This document shows, piece by piece, positions 17,911 through 26,090 of a DNA stretch of 64,000 nt (positions within the stretch are counted from its first letter, which is position 1; every line of letters begins with the position of its first letter). The notes beneath the pieces were generated by a model. That model did no database searches and was not told the origin of the DNA. It saw only the letters and a program-made list of their open reading frames with translations. A program made the translations under genes and the position numbers. The stretch lies in NCBI RefSeq assembly GCF_017353255.1, contig NZ_JAFMYU010000010.1:62001-126000 (forward strand). Direction: 5' to 3'. The DNA is from Fibrella aquatilis. Its GTDB lineage: Bacteria; Bacteroidota; Bacteroidia; Cytophagales; Spirosomataceae.

Positions 17911-18569
17911 GCGTTCTTATTTCCCTTGAAAACGGCCTTCACCGTCCACCAGCAGATGCGGGCATCGAGTGAAATAGACTGCTGGCGGATGTACATACGG
18001 TCGTAGCGAATGCGCAGCTTCATCTGGTGTGCCTCGCGGGTTTCGCCCCGCGCGCCCCGCGACTGGGCCAAACCGGTAATCCCAGGTTTCACTTTGTAAC
18101 GGTCTTTGTAACCGGGCATCACGTGCCAGTACATGGCGTCGAGCGGCAGCGGGTGCGGACGCGGACCCACCACGCTCATGTGGCCAGCCAGCACGTTCAA
18201 AAATTGGGGCATCTCGTCGAGGTTGGTTTTCCGCAGAAACTTGCCGATGGGCGTTACGCGGGAGTCTACCTTTTCGGCCTGCTTGAATTCGGCACCGGGG
18301 TTATAGGTCATTGTACGGAACTTGAGGCAGGGAAACTGCCGTCCGTTACGCCCCGACCGCACCTGAACAAACAGGGCGGGACCTTTTGACGAAAGCCTGA
18401 TCAGTAACGCCAGGATGGGAATCAGCCAGGAAAGAACCACCAGGGTGACCATACCGGCCACCATGAGGTCGAACCCGCGCTTAACCACACCCTGATAGAG
18501 CGGTTTACTGGACGTAACGCCACGTTCGAATCTGGCTCGAACCGGCTCGAGGCTGGTTGCGCTTAGCAT
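17904..18569 (-). CDS. Undecaprenyl-phosphate sugar phosphotransferase (WcaJ/PglC-like)
   Basis: A monotopic phosphoglycosyl transferase of 221 residues. It adds the first sugar-1-phosphate to undecaprenyl phosphate and so initiates repeat-unit synthesis. Visible: the re-entrant hydrophobic helix (FDLMVAGMVTLVVLSWLIPI), FPCLKFRTMTYNP, NLDEMPQFLNVLAGHMSVVG followed by PRPHP, and KPGITGLAQSRGARGET. The short form lacks the N-terminal four-helix domain of full WcaJ, as in PglC-like members. The preceding gene is the Wzc-like kinase. Confidence 0.93.
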   Translation of the reverse strand: MLSATSLEPVRARFERGVTSSKPLYQGVVKRGFDLMVAGMVTLVVLSWLIPILALLIRLSSKGPALFVQVRSGRNGRQFPCLKFRTMTYNPGAEFKQAEKVDSRVTPIGKFLRKTNLDEMPQFLNVLAGHMSVVGPRPHPLPLDAMYWHVMPGYKDRYKVKPGITGLAQSRGARGETREAHQMKLRIRYDRMYIRQQSISLDARICWWTVKAVFKGNKNAW

Positions 18570-18617
18570 AACGTGTGTTGAGAAGTTGATAGGTTAGAAA
18601 ACAAGAGAAACATGCTA

Positions 18618-20969
18618 CTAAGACAGCCAGTACTTTCTGGCTTTGCCCGACTTACCGTAGTAGGCGCTCTTGCTCGTGTTGTTGGTGTAGTACGACTCGT
18701 TGCCGCCTACCGCATTTAAAACAATGTTGAGTTTGTTAAACCGCTGCTCACGGTTGAGCGCGTTCACCATTTTAAGGTAATTCTTGGGGGTCACGTCGTG
18801 CCGAACCACAAATAACGTGGTGTCGGCGTAGGGCGCAACTACTTGAGCATCAGACACAAACCCAATGGGTGGTGTGTCGATAATGATGTATTCAAAGCGT
18901 TTCCGCAGGTCAGCAATTAGCTCACCCAGGCGGGGGCTGCTGAGCAGTTCGGCAGGGTTGTACTCGTCGCTGATGGTGCCGCTGCTGATGATCGAGTAGT
19001 TAGCCTGACCCGGCATCGGCATCAGCACCTCGTCTAGCGTGGCCTCGCCCGCCAGGTAGTTGCTCATGCCCACCGTGTTGTCTACCTGAAACGCCGTGTG
19101 CAGTTTCGAGAGCCGCAGGTCCATTTCCAGGATCACCGTGGGCCGGTCGACAAGCGCCAGCGAAGCACCCAAGTTGAGCGATACAAAGGTTTTACCCTCG
19201 CCGCTGATGCTCGACGTGACCAGCACCACCTGACTGTCGGCGCTGTTGCCCCGCAGGAATTGCAGGTTGGCCCGCAGCGTCCTGATCTGTTCGGCAATCA
19301 TGGTGCGGCTCCGGCTCGTAATCACCAGGGGCTTGCGTTCGGAGTTGCGGCTGATCTCGCCCAGGATGGGTATCTGCGTGGTCTCTTCAATTTCGTTGCG
19401 GTTTTTTACGCGGGTGTTCATCAAATCACGCCCGGCAATGGCCCCCATCGGTACCAGAAACCCCAGCAGTCCGAAAAGCATATACATCATGGGCTTCACC
19501 GGTTTCACGGGTGTACCGCTGCTTTTGGCTTCGTCTACGGTGCGGGTGTCGGCAATGGCGGCGGCAAAGGCTACGGCGGTCTCTTCGCGTTTCTGCAACA
19601 GATACGTATACAGGTTGTTCTGGATAGCCTGCTGCCGCGAAATGTCCATCAGCGCCCGTTCCTGCTCAGGAATAGACCGGATGCGCCCTTCGATTTCGCT
19701 ATTCTTAGCCGAATAACCTTGTTTCGACGACGTCAGCATCGATTTCATGGTCGACACCGTTTCGCTGATGTTGTTTTTCGTTTTCTTGATCTGGGCGTCC
19801 AGCGTTTGCAGCGCCGGGCTGCCTTCGCTCATCACACGAGCCGTTTCTTCGCGCTTGTTTTCCAGGTCCGACATTTTCGAAATCTGGTTCAGCAGCGTTG
19901 GGTCGTTTAGTCCCACCGTGGCGGGGGTACCACCCCGGTTTTCGGGTTGGCTGCTGATGTAGCGCTGCACGTCGTTGAGGGCCGCCAGTTGAATGTTTAC
20001 TTCGTTCAGTTTAGCATCATTCTCTTTCGACGACAAAAGAAACGTCTGTGCCTGGGCGCTTAGGTCAGTGATGCCCCGGCTGGCTTTGTACGATTCCACC
20101 TTCCGTTCTACACCCGACAATTCACCGCCCACTGCGCTTAGTCGTTCCTGAATAAACTTAATGGTGTTGCGGGCCACCTTGTTTTTATCAACAATGGCGG
20201 CTTCGTTGTATTCTCGGATCACCCCGTTCAGGATGGCCTCACCTTTGGCAGGCACAGCATCTTCCAGCGTCAGCACCACTACTGATGACGTCTTGCTGGT
20301 GGGTTCGGCCTTCAGGCGGTCGGCATAACCCGCTGCCATATCGGCCACTTTCGATACCTGTACCGTTATCACCGGCGTTTGGGGCGATACCGTGTCTTTG
20401 GCGTTTACGCGCAACTGACCGTAGGGTGTTTCTACGAGTTGATTTGTGGGAAACGACTGTCCGTTGATGCTTACCGTTTTGGGGTCGGCAAACGTTAGGG
20501 TCAGGGGTTTTTCATACAGCGCGGGTGTACCTTTTTCCACCACTATGTTGACGGGCGATTCGGGACCGTACACTTCACGCTTGCCGTATTTGGTTTGCAC
20601 GAAATATTGCTTGTCGAGGTGCAGCTTATCCACCACCCGCGTCATCAGCGTTTGTGATTTCAGGATCTCAATCTCATTCTCGACCACCTTTTTGGGCGAT
20701 GTTACCTGTAGCTCGCGGAGCATGCTACCCTGGTCACTACCTTTCTTCTCATCCATGATGAGCAGGCTGGCTTGCGACCGGTAAGTAGGTTGCTTGTAGA
20801 GAAGGTATACGTAGGCACCAGCCAGCCCAAGGGCCACCGATAAGACGAACCAGGGCCATTGGCGCAGGTAGCGCATGAGTACGGGCCGCACACTGGGCGA
20901 CTCGGCCTCTACGATCTGGTAGGACTGAGTGGGCTGATTTGAAGCAGGAAAAGAAACGTCGTTAGTCAT
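18618..20969 (-). CDS. Wzc-like polysaccharide co-polymerase / BY tyrosine autokinase
   Basis: A 783-residue inner-membrane protein fusing a Wzz/GumC chain-length domain with a cytoplasmic CpsD-type kinase. The first membrane segment is at about residues 38-57, a long coiled-coil periplasmic part follows to about 490, and the second membrane segment is near MMYMLFGLLGFLVPMGA. Kinase motifs: Walker A SSISGEGKT at about 586-594, Walker A' VILEMDLR, Walker B YIIIDTPP. The C-terminus has a Tyr cluster (SYYTNNTSKSAYYGKSGK) for autophosphorylation. It controls polymer length and export. It is the first gene of the cluster. The outer-membrane exporter Wza/OPX is not in the window. Confidence 0.94.
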   Translation of the reverse strand: MTNDVSFPASNQPTQSYQIVEAESPSVRPVLMRYLRQWPWFVLSVALGLAGAYVYLLYKQPTYRSQASLLIMDEKKGSDQGSMLRELQVTSPKKVVENEIEILKSQTLMTRVVDKLHLDKQYFVQTKYGKREVYGPESPVNIVVEKGTPALYEKPLTLTFADPKTVSINGQSFPTNQLVETPYGQLRVNAKDTVSPQTPVITVQVSKVADMAAGYADRLKAEPTSKTSSVVVLTLEDAVPAKGEAILNGVIREYNEAAIVDKNKVARNTIKFIQERLSAVGGELSGVERKVESYKASRGITDLSAQAQTFLLSSKENDAKLNEVNIQLAALNDVQRYISSQPENRGGTPATVGLNDPTLLNQISKMSDLENKREETARVMSEGSPALQTLDAQIKKTKNNISETVSTMKSMLTSSKQGYSAKNSEIEGRIRSIPEQERALMDISRQQAIQNNLYTYLLQKREETAVAFAAAIADTRTVDEAKSSGTPVKPVKPMMYMLFGLLGFLVPMGAIAGRDLMNTRVKNRNEIEETTQIPILGEISRNSERKPLVITSRSRTMIAEQIRTLRANLQFLRGNSADSQVVLVTSSISGEGKTFVSLNLGASLALVDRPTVILEMDLRLSKLHTAFQVDNTVGMSNYLAGEATLDEVLMPMPGQANYSIISSGTISDEYNPAELLSSPRLGELIADLRKRFEYIIIDTPPIGFVSDAQVVAPYADTTLFVVRHDVTPKNYLKMVNALNREQRFNKLNIVLNAVGGNESYYTNNTSKSAYYGKSGKARKYWLS

Positions 20970-21535
20970 AACGGCACGTGAGTATGAAGAGAAAAGTTAC
21001 TACTGTTGAGTGTCGAACCAGGCAATACCCATTAATTCCATTTACTGGATGGGGTTAGCATTGTATACGCGAAAGTAACGATTACGGACGGGCTTACCCG
21101 CAATTTTTTGTATAAATCTAGGATGCGGCCAACCGTGAAAAGTACAAATGACCCCTCTCGCCTACAGTTAACCAAACAGCGCCCTAAATAGCTCAATGGT
21201 TTAAATAACTTAGCCTAAAACTGTTTTAATGGCCTTTTGAACATAAGTAGGCATCTTCAGAAGATGAATGAGAAACCAGCTGAAATCCTCAAAAATTACT
21301 ATTCTATCTAGGTTGGGCCAAGAAATAATTTTTAGTAGTGCTAAAAGATAGACAATATGTGCAATTAGAGACCGTTTACCTTTTTTCAAAAAAAATTCAT
21401 CCCTTCCTGGACCGTTATCAGACTACGCATTAGTATAGTACTATTTTTAAATGGTAACAGTCTATAGCCTGTCTAAGGCGTAGCACACAGATTGTCTGAC
21501 TCCCGCAATTTGTTTTTATTAAGCGGTCAAGCTTA
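20970..21535 (-). promoter_or_regulatory. AT-rich upstream region of the exopolysaccharide cluster
   Basis: A 566-bp gene-free stretch, clearly more AT-rich than its surroundings. It should hold the promoter of the 13-gene minus-strand cluster. I could not place a convincing TAnnTTTG box. Two small palindromes stand out as possible operators: CATCTTC/GAAGATG at 21252-21266 and TAGTA/TACTA at 21431-21443. Confidence 0.5.
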
Positions 21536-22306
21536 TCAACCATGCCACACGTCGTAGGAGAAGCGCAGGATGGTAGCGGCAATAATGCAGAGAAAGAATA
21601 CCCTTATAAATCCATTGCCCTGGAGCAGGGCCAGCCGCACCCCCACCACCGCGCCCAGCAAATTGGCCATCGCCATGGGCAGCGCCACCCCATAGAGTAC
21701 GTTTCCGCTCGACGCAAACAGCAGCAGACTGGCCAGATTGGTAGCCACGTTTACCCATTTGGCATGAGCCGATGCCCGCAGGAAATCAAAGCCCAGCCAA
21801 CCCACGAAACCCATGACCAGAAAGCTGCCCGTGCCCGGTCCGAAAAAGCCGTCGTAGAAACCCAGCACACTCCCCAGCACCAGCATCCGCGCCCGTAACT
21901 GCGCCGTTGTCAGTTCACGCGCCACCTCCTGCCCGAAGTTGCGGTTCAGCAGCGTATAGAGAAATACACAGATAAGAATCAGCAGCGCTAGGGGCTTCAT
22001 AAACGCATTGGGCACCTGCGTGAGCGTATACGATCCTGCCGCTGATGCCAGAAACGCCGCCAGCGCCATAGGCCATAGCAACCGCCACTGCACCACCACC
22101 CGCCGCGTATACTGCACCGCGCCCGTAAGCGTACCGGCCAGGCTCGGAAACTTGCTCGTACCCAGCAGCGTCGGCAGGGGGTAATCGGGCAGATTAATCA
22201 GCAGCGCCGGAGTCTGCACCAGCCCACCGCCGCCCACGATAGAGTCGATGAAACCAGCCAGGAATGAACACGCACAGATGGTCAGCAGTGTAGAGATGTC
22301 GGGCAT
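21536..22306 (-). CDS. TauE/SafE (TSUP) family membrane exporter
   Basis: A 256-residue protein from the ATG at 22306 (MPDISTLLTICACSF). The longer frame to 22360 reads the intergenic hairpin, so I rejected it. About eight membrane segments in two similar halves, each with the TSUP signature: FIDSIVGGGGLVQTPAL in the first half and FYDGFFGPGTGSFLVMGFVG in the second. Family members move sulfite, sulfonates or other small organic anions across the inner membrane; the substrate here is unknown. Confidence 0.88.
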   Translation of the reverse strand: MPDISTLLTICACSFLAGFIDSIVGGGGLVQTPALLINLPDYPLPTLLGTSKFPSLAGTLTGAVQYTRRVVVQWRLLWPMALAAFLASAAGSYTLTQVPNAFMKPLALLILICVFLYTLLNRNFGQEVARELTTAQLRARMLVLGSVLGFYDGFFGPGTGSFLVMGFVGWLGFDFLRASAHAKWVNVATNLASLLLFASSGNVLYGVALPMAMANLLGAVVGVRLALLQGNGFIRVFFLCIIAATILRFSYDVWHG

Positions 22307-22320
22307 AGGTTTAGTGATGA

Positions 22321-22402
22321 GTGATGAACGATAAGTGATGAGTTTGCTTCCGCCAGCCAAACTACTCTGGCGGAAGCAAACTCATCACTTATCGTTCATC
22401 AC
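22321..22402. repeat. Intergenic perfect hairpin, 36-bp arms (GTGATGA family)
   Basis: Arms 22321-22356 and 22367-22402 are perfectly complementary with a 10-nt loop. Each arm contains the internal direct repeat GTGATGA..GATAAGTGATGAG. It fills the gap between two minus-strand transporter genes and abuts the MFS stop. Confidence 0.95.
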
Positions 22403-23710
22403 TTATCGTTTATAAATTTCCCTCCGCAAAATAACAAACACCGCGCCCAGGCCTGCGGCGGCGGCGGTGCAGAGGCCAATGGTGGGGGCGGTTACGTACT
22501 GCTGCGCGTGGCCCGACACAAACGCGCCGATGATGTCCGACAGGTTAACGAAGGCCATATAGGTCGTGAACTGCGACCCCTCTACGTTGGGCCGACAGAG
22601 GGCCATAAGAATCGGGATGGCCACCACGCTCAGGCTGGGGTCGAGCATATTCCAGACCACCGCCACCGCCGACGCCACCCGGTGGTCGGACCAATATGGA
22701 GCAGCCAGGCTAAAGGCCAGCAGGATCAGAAAATTTGTGCCGATCACCCAGGGGAGCAGTCGTTTGGCCCCATAGCGGTCTGCTGCCCAGCCCCCCACCA
22801 GCAAAATCACCACCACGATCAGGATGCCGTAGCTGCCCGTCAGTTGCGAGAGTTCGGTGGGATCCCAATGGAGTTGCTGCACCAGGTGGATGTTGAAGGC
22901 CCGGATGAAGGCATTTTGGCAGGAGTACACAAGCAGAATGGGCAAAAACCAGCGCAGGCTTTCACGGGCAAACAGCCCTCGAAACAACTCCGTAAAAAGC
23001 CAGCGGATGCTGTGGTCGTGGGTTTCATTGTCTGTTATAACGTACTGACTACTAACAGGTAACAGCGTGTCGCCGGGCTGTTCGCGGATAAAAAAAGTGA
23101 CGACGGTCAGCAGCAGCAAAAACGCCGACTGGGTAAGCACGGCGGTGTGGAAACCTTCGTTGCGGAGCACCACTGCCAGCCCTGCCGCGCCCAGGGCCGT
23201 GCCCGCCAGGAAACCGCCCCGCATGAAGGCGTTGATACGCCCGCGCTCGTGTTCGGGAATGGTGGAAATGGCCATGGCGTCTACGCTAGCATCCTGCACC
23301 GATGCCACCGTGCTATGAATCAGGAACGTAAGGCCCAGCAGGTATACGTTACCGGCCGGGTCGCTGATAGTGAGCATACCCAGCGAGGCCACCACCGCCA
23401 TCAGTTGCGCCCCCAGCACCCACGGCCGCCGCCGACCCATGGAGCTGCTCTGGTGCTTGTCGATAAACGGTCCCCAGATAAACTGAAACGACCACGGCAG
23501 GCCCTGCATGGCAATAAACGTACCCACCCTGTCGGACGAAATACCCTCGGCGGCGATGTAGTTGGCCAGCGCTGTGGTGGCAAACCCCGCCGGTACGCCC
23601 TGCATGACGTAGAGGTAGAAAAACGTAATAAACCGCAACGGACGGTTTTGGCTCAGTACGGGCGAAAAACGCGGCGACCGAACCGGAGCGGCAGAAAGTG
23701 TCGGGTCCAT
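22403..23710 (-). CDS. AmpG-like major facilitator transporter
   Basis: A 435-residue MFS protein with about twelve membrane segments. The first helix region (RFITFFYLYVMQGVPAGFAT), GLPWSFQFIWGPFIDKH, SSMGRRRPWVLGAQL and VASVQDASVDAMAI match the AmpG/SLC33-like branch, which imports muropeptides or acetyl-CoA-type substrates. A role in peptidoglycan recycling is plausible but not proven from sequence. It stands alone, and the gene downstream on the same strand is the TSUP exporter across the hairpin. Confidence 0.82.
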   Translation of the reverse strand: MDPTLSAAPVRSPRFSPVLSQNRPLRFITFFYLYVMQGVPAGFATTALANYIAAEGISSDRVGTFIAMQGLPWSFQFIWGPFIDKHQSSSMGRRRPWVLGAQLMAVVASLGMLTISDPAGNVYLLGLTFLIHSTVASVQDASVDAMAISTIPEHERGRINAFMRGGFLAGTALGAAGLAVVLRNEGFHTAVLTQSAFLLLLTVVTFFIREQPGDTLLPVSSQYVITDNETHDHSIRWLFTELFRGLFARESLRWFLPILLVYSCQNAFIRAFNIHLVQQLHWDPTELSQLTGSYGILIVVVILLVGGWAADRYGAKRLLPWVIGTNFLILLAFSLAAPYWSDHRVASAVAVVWNMLDPSLSVVAIPILMALCRPNVEGSQFTTYMAFVNLSDIIGAFVSGHAQQYVTAPTIGLCTAAAAGLGAVFVILRREIYKR

Positions 23711-23805
23711 GCAGGACTAAACTCACTCGCACCGCTAATGGCCCGCCCGCCAGATAAAATACCGTTACCTGAGCGTATTTTGCGCCCAAAACACGCTACG
23801 GGTAG

Positions 23806-24348
23806 ATGAATTTCAATGCGCAGGTACTCATTATTCCAGGTTTAGGCAGTTCTGGCCCGCAGCACTGGCAGAGTTTATGGGAAGATCAATTTCCTGAATT
23901 TCAACGGGTTCATCAGCAAGATTGGATAACACCCGTGCGGCAGGACTGGGTAAATCATCTCGATCACGTGGTCATGGCCGAAGATGATCCGGGCAACGTA
24001 ATACTAGTTGGTCATAGCCTGGCCTGCACCACCATTGCCTATTGGGCCAGGAAATACCAACGGCTCATAAAAGGTGCCCTACTGGTCGCCCCCAGCGATA
24101 CTGAAGCATCCAGCTACCCGCCCGGCACCGAAGGCTTTGTGCCCATTCCCCTTATGCCATTGCCGTTTCCTTCTATCGTAGTGGCCAGTACCAACGATGA
24201 ATACGTCACGCTGGAGCGCGCCACGCAGTTTGCCCGCGCCTGGGGTAGCGAACTGGTCAACATCGGTCCGGCTGGCCATATCAACGCCAGTTCAAACCTA
24301 GGCCGCTGGCCAGCCGGGCTAGTCCTACTGAAACGGCTGGATGTGTGA
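23806..24348 (+). CDS. RBBP9/YdeN family serine hydrolase
   Basis: A compact alpha/beta hydrolase of 180 residues. The triad can be assigned: nucleophile S71 in VGHSLA, acid D131 in TNDEYV, base H158 in GPAGHIN. The N-terminal strand VLIIPGLGSSGPQHWQ is typical of the RBBP9 family. Members are cytoplasmic esterases or peptidases with unclear natural substrates. It is transcribed alone and converges with the alkyladenine glycosylase gene across a very long hairpin. Confidence 0.9.
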   Translation: MNFNAQVLIIPGLGSSGPQHWQSLWEDQFPEFQRVHQQDWITPVRQDWVNHLDHVVMAEDDPGNVILVGHSLACTTIAYWARKYQRLIKGALLVAPSDTEASSYPPGTEGFVPIPLMPLPFPSIVVASTNDEYVTLERATQFARAWGSELVNIGPAGHINASSNLGRWPAGLVLLKRLDV

Positions 24349-24352
24349 TGAG

Positions 24353-24515
24353 GTGAAAGGGCGGAGAGGTGAGAGCAAAGAGCAGAGAGGTAAGAGGTGA
24401 GAGCTAAGAGGCAAGAAGTAAGAGCTTAGAGTTGCGCCGCTGTCGCTTGACTCTTACCTCTTGCCTCTTAGCTCTCACCTCTTACCTCTCCCCTCTTGCC
24501 TCTCCGCCCTTTCAC
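24353..24515. repeat. Very long imperfect palindrome between convergent genes (AGAGGTAAGAG family)
   Basis: The two halves of this 163-nt element pair almost throughout: GTGAAAGGGCGGAGAGG at the outer end (24353-24369) and a purine-rich inner stretch of AGAGGT/AGAGCT/AGAGGC repeats. One strand is almost pure purine. Related strings reappear at 61743-61834. It may serve as a bidirectional terminator. Confidence 0.9.
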
Positions 24516-25147
24516 TTCTTGCTCACAAACCGGTTGCCTTTAACATAGTACCGATAGGGCAGGTCAACGCCCTGCGTGATGCCGATGCGCGTGGTTGTCA
24601 CTAGTTCGAAATCGACCAGCACGGGCGCGGTAATGTAGGTCGGCCCCGTTACCAGCGACGAAAAATTATCAGCTTGTCGGCTGATTCCGAGCGAGATAAC
24701 CAGTTTACCCGGTCCGTTGCAGAGGTTGCGAAAGCCGTCGGTGGTGGTGGGGTCGATGGTATTTTGGCGGTAGCGTTCAAAGCCGGTTTTGAAGGCTTCG
24801 TTGCGGCGCAGGGTCATCAGCTCGGTGCCGGCGGTGGGTTCCAGGGCGCGGATGAGCACGGCCTCGCCCACGTCTTCAGGACCCGTCACGACATTGATGC
24901 AGTTGTAGTGGTTGTAGATCTGGTAGACGTAGAGCGTGCCTGCGGGGCCGAACATAGCGGCGTTGCGGGTGGTGGCGCGGCGGTAGGCATGGCAGGCAGG
25001 GTCGCCGGTGATGTAGCCTTCGGTTTCCACAATGATGCCCGCCGCCCGACCCTCCGGCGTTTCGTGAACCAGTTCGCAGCCTAGCAGCAGTTGCGCCAGG
25101 GTGAGGGTATCATGCTTTTCGTAGAAATCGAGAGGTAATTTGTGCAT
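24512..25147 (-). CDS. DNA-3-methyladenine glycosylase (AAG/MPG family)
   Basis: Base-excision repair enzyme of 211 residues from the ATG at 25147 (MHKLPLDFYEKHDTLTLAQ). It removes alkylated purines from DNA. Signature regions: LLGCELVHETPEG, IIVETEGYITGDPACHAYR with the catalytic Glu, RNAAMFGPAGTLYVYQIYNH, and LCNGPGKLVISLGI. The longer frame to 25180 is possible but adds an unusual 11-residue tail. Its 5' end faces a small lipoprotein gene transcribed divergently. Confidence 0.93.
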   Translation of the reverse strand: MHKLPLDFYEKHDTLTLAQLLLGCELVHETPEGRAAGIIVETEGYITGDPACHAYRRATTRNAAMFGPAGTLYVYQIYNHYNCINVVTGPEDVGEAVLIRALEPTAGTELMTLRRNEAFKTGFERYRQNTIDPTTTDGFRNLCNGPGKLVISLGISRQADNFSSLVTGPTYITAPVLVDFELVTTTRIGITQGVDLPYRYYVKGNRFVSKK

Positions 25148-25226
25148 ATTGCCTAGCAGGCTACAACGGTTATCGTTCACCGCGAATCCTGGCCTGGTAT
25201 ATCAACCCTGCTTTGGTGCACTTGTT

Positions 25227-25676
25227 ATGAAAAACGCCCTGCTCTTACTCATCACCATCTGGCTTCTAGCCCCATTGGAAGCGTGCCGGGATGGTATATA
25301 TGCCTGTATGGCTCCACCCCCAATGCTCACGTTCCAGCCGGTCAGAAAAGATGGCACTAACCTGATTACATCGGCTAATGCCAGCACAGTTATCGTACGA
25401 TTTTATAACCGGAATGACCCACGAACATTAACCGATGCGAGGGCTTATCCCAACGCCTTTACCAGCTACAACATCGTCAGCAATGCCAACGCCATTGGCG
25501 ATACTACGCGGTTCTTTCTGTCTGTCGACGATAAACCGCTGGGCTACATTCAACTAAAAACTCAGAAGGGAACCGAGCCTTGCAACCCCTGGGAGTATGC
25601 CAGCGAAGTACGGTTTAACGGCAATGTGGTCAGCCTGAATACCACTACGTATACCTACCAGTTGATAATGCCCTGA
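25227..25676 (+). CDS. Small predicted lipoprotein, unknown function
   Basis: 149 residues from the ATG at 25227. The N-terminus MKNALLLLITIWLLAPLEAC is a lipoprotein signal with Cys20. I preferred this start to the in-frame one at 25140, which would bury the signal peptide. The mature part looks beta-rich (STVIVRFYNRND, FFLSVDDKPLGYIQL, YTYQLIM) and has a second Cys pair. No family recognised. The next gene is 20 bp downstream and is also secreted, so the two may form a small operon. Confidence 0.7.
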   Translation: MKNALLLLITIWLLAPLEACRDGIYACMAPPPMLTFQPVRKDGTNLITSANASTVIVRFYNRNDPRTLTDARAYPNAFTSYNIVSNANAIGDTTRFFLSVDDKPLGYIQLKTQKGTEPCNPWEYASEVRFNGNVVSLNTTTYTYQLIMP

Positions 25677-25696
25677 TCTAACCAAGCAATCGCTTT

Positions 25697-26071
25697 ATGC
25701 TCAACACCCTGTTTATCAGTATTTTGGCAACCACATTAGCCGCTGGTTCAGCCACTCCGAAACCCAAACCCGATTTTGTAAATAAACCCGCCCTGCTGGT
25801 GGTGGAGGTATGCGGCCGGGGGTGCTACCAATACGTGCTGAAACTGCCCAAACCAGCCAAAAATGACCTGTTATACCCCACGAATCTCTCCGACGAGATG
25901 CAGAAACAGGCGCTGGATTTCGGCATGAACAACCCAGCGGGTTTGCCCGTGGTGTTTAGCGGCAAGCTGATGAAGCAGAAAACGCAGATCAAAAAACCCG
26001 GTGCCACCGACATTCCCGAAGCCCACTACCAGGCCCAAAACGTGCAACTCACAGCCATAAAAGAGAAGTGA
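25697..26071 (+). CDS. Small secreted protein, unknown function
   Basis: 124 residues with a cleavable-looking signal peptide (MLNTLFISILATTLAAGSA) and a Lys/Pro-rich start of the mature chain. Two cysteines in VCGRGCYQYVLKL could form a disulfide. The C-terminal part is basic. It follows the lipoprotein gene on the same strand and converges with thrA. No family recognised. Confidence 0.6.
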   Translation: MLNTLFISILATTLAAGSATPKPKPDFVNKPALLVVEVCGRGCYQYVLKLPKPAKNDLLYPTNLSDEMQKQALDFGMNNPAGLPVVFSGKLMKQKTQIKKPGATDIPEAHYQAQNVQLTAIKEK

Positions 26072-26090
26072 TGTACGTACATGCAATGTT

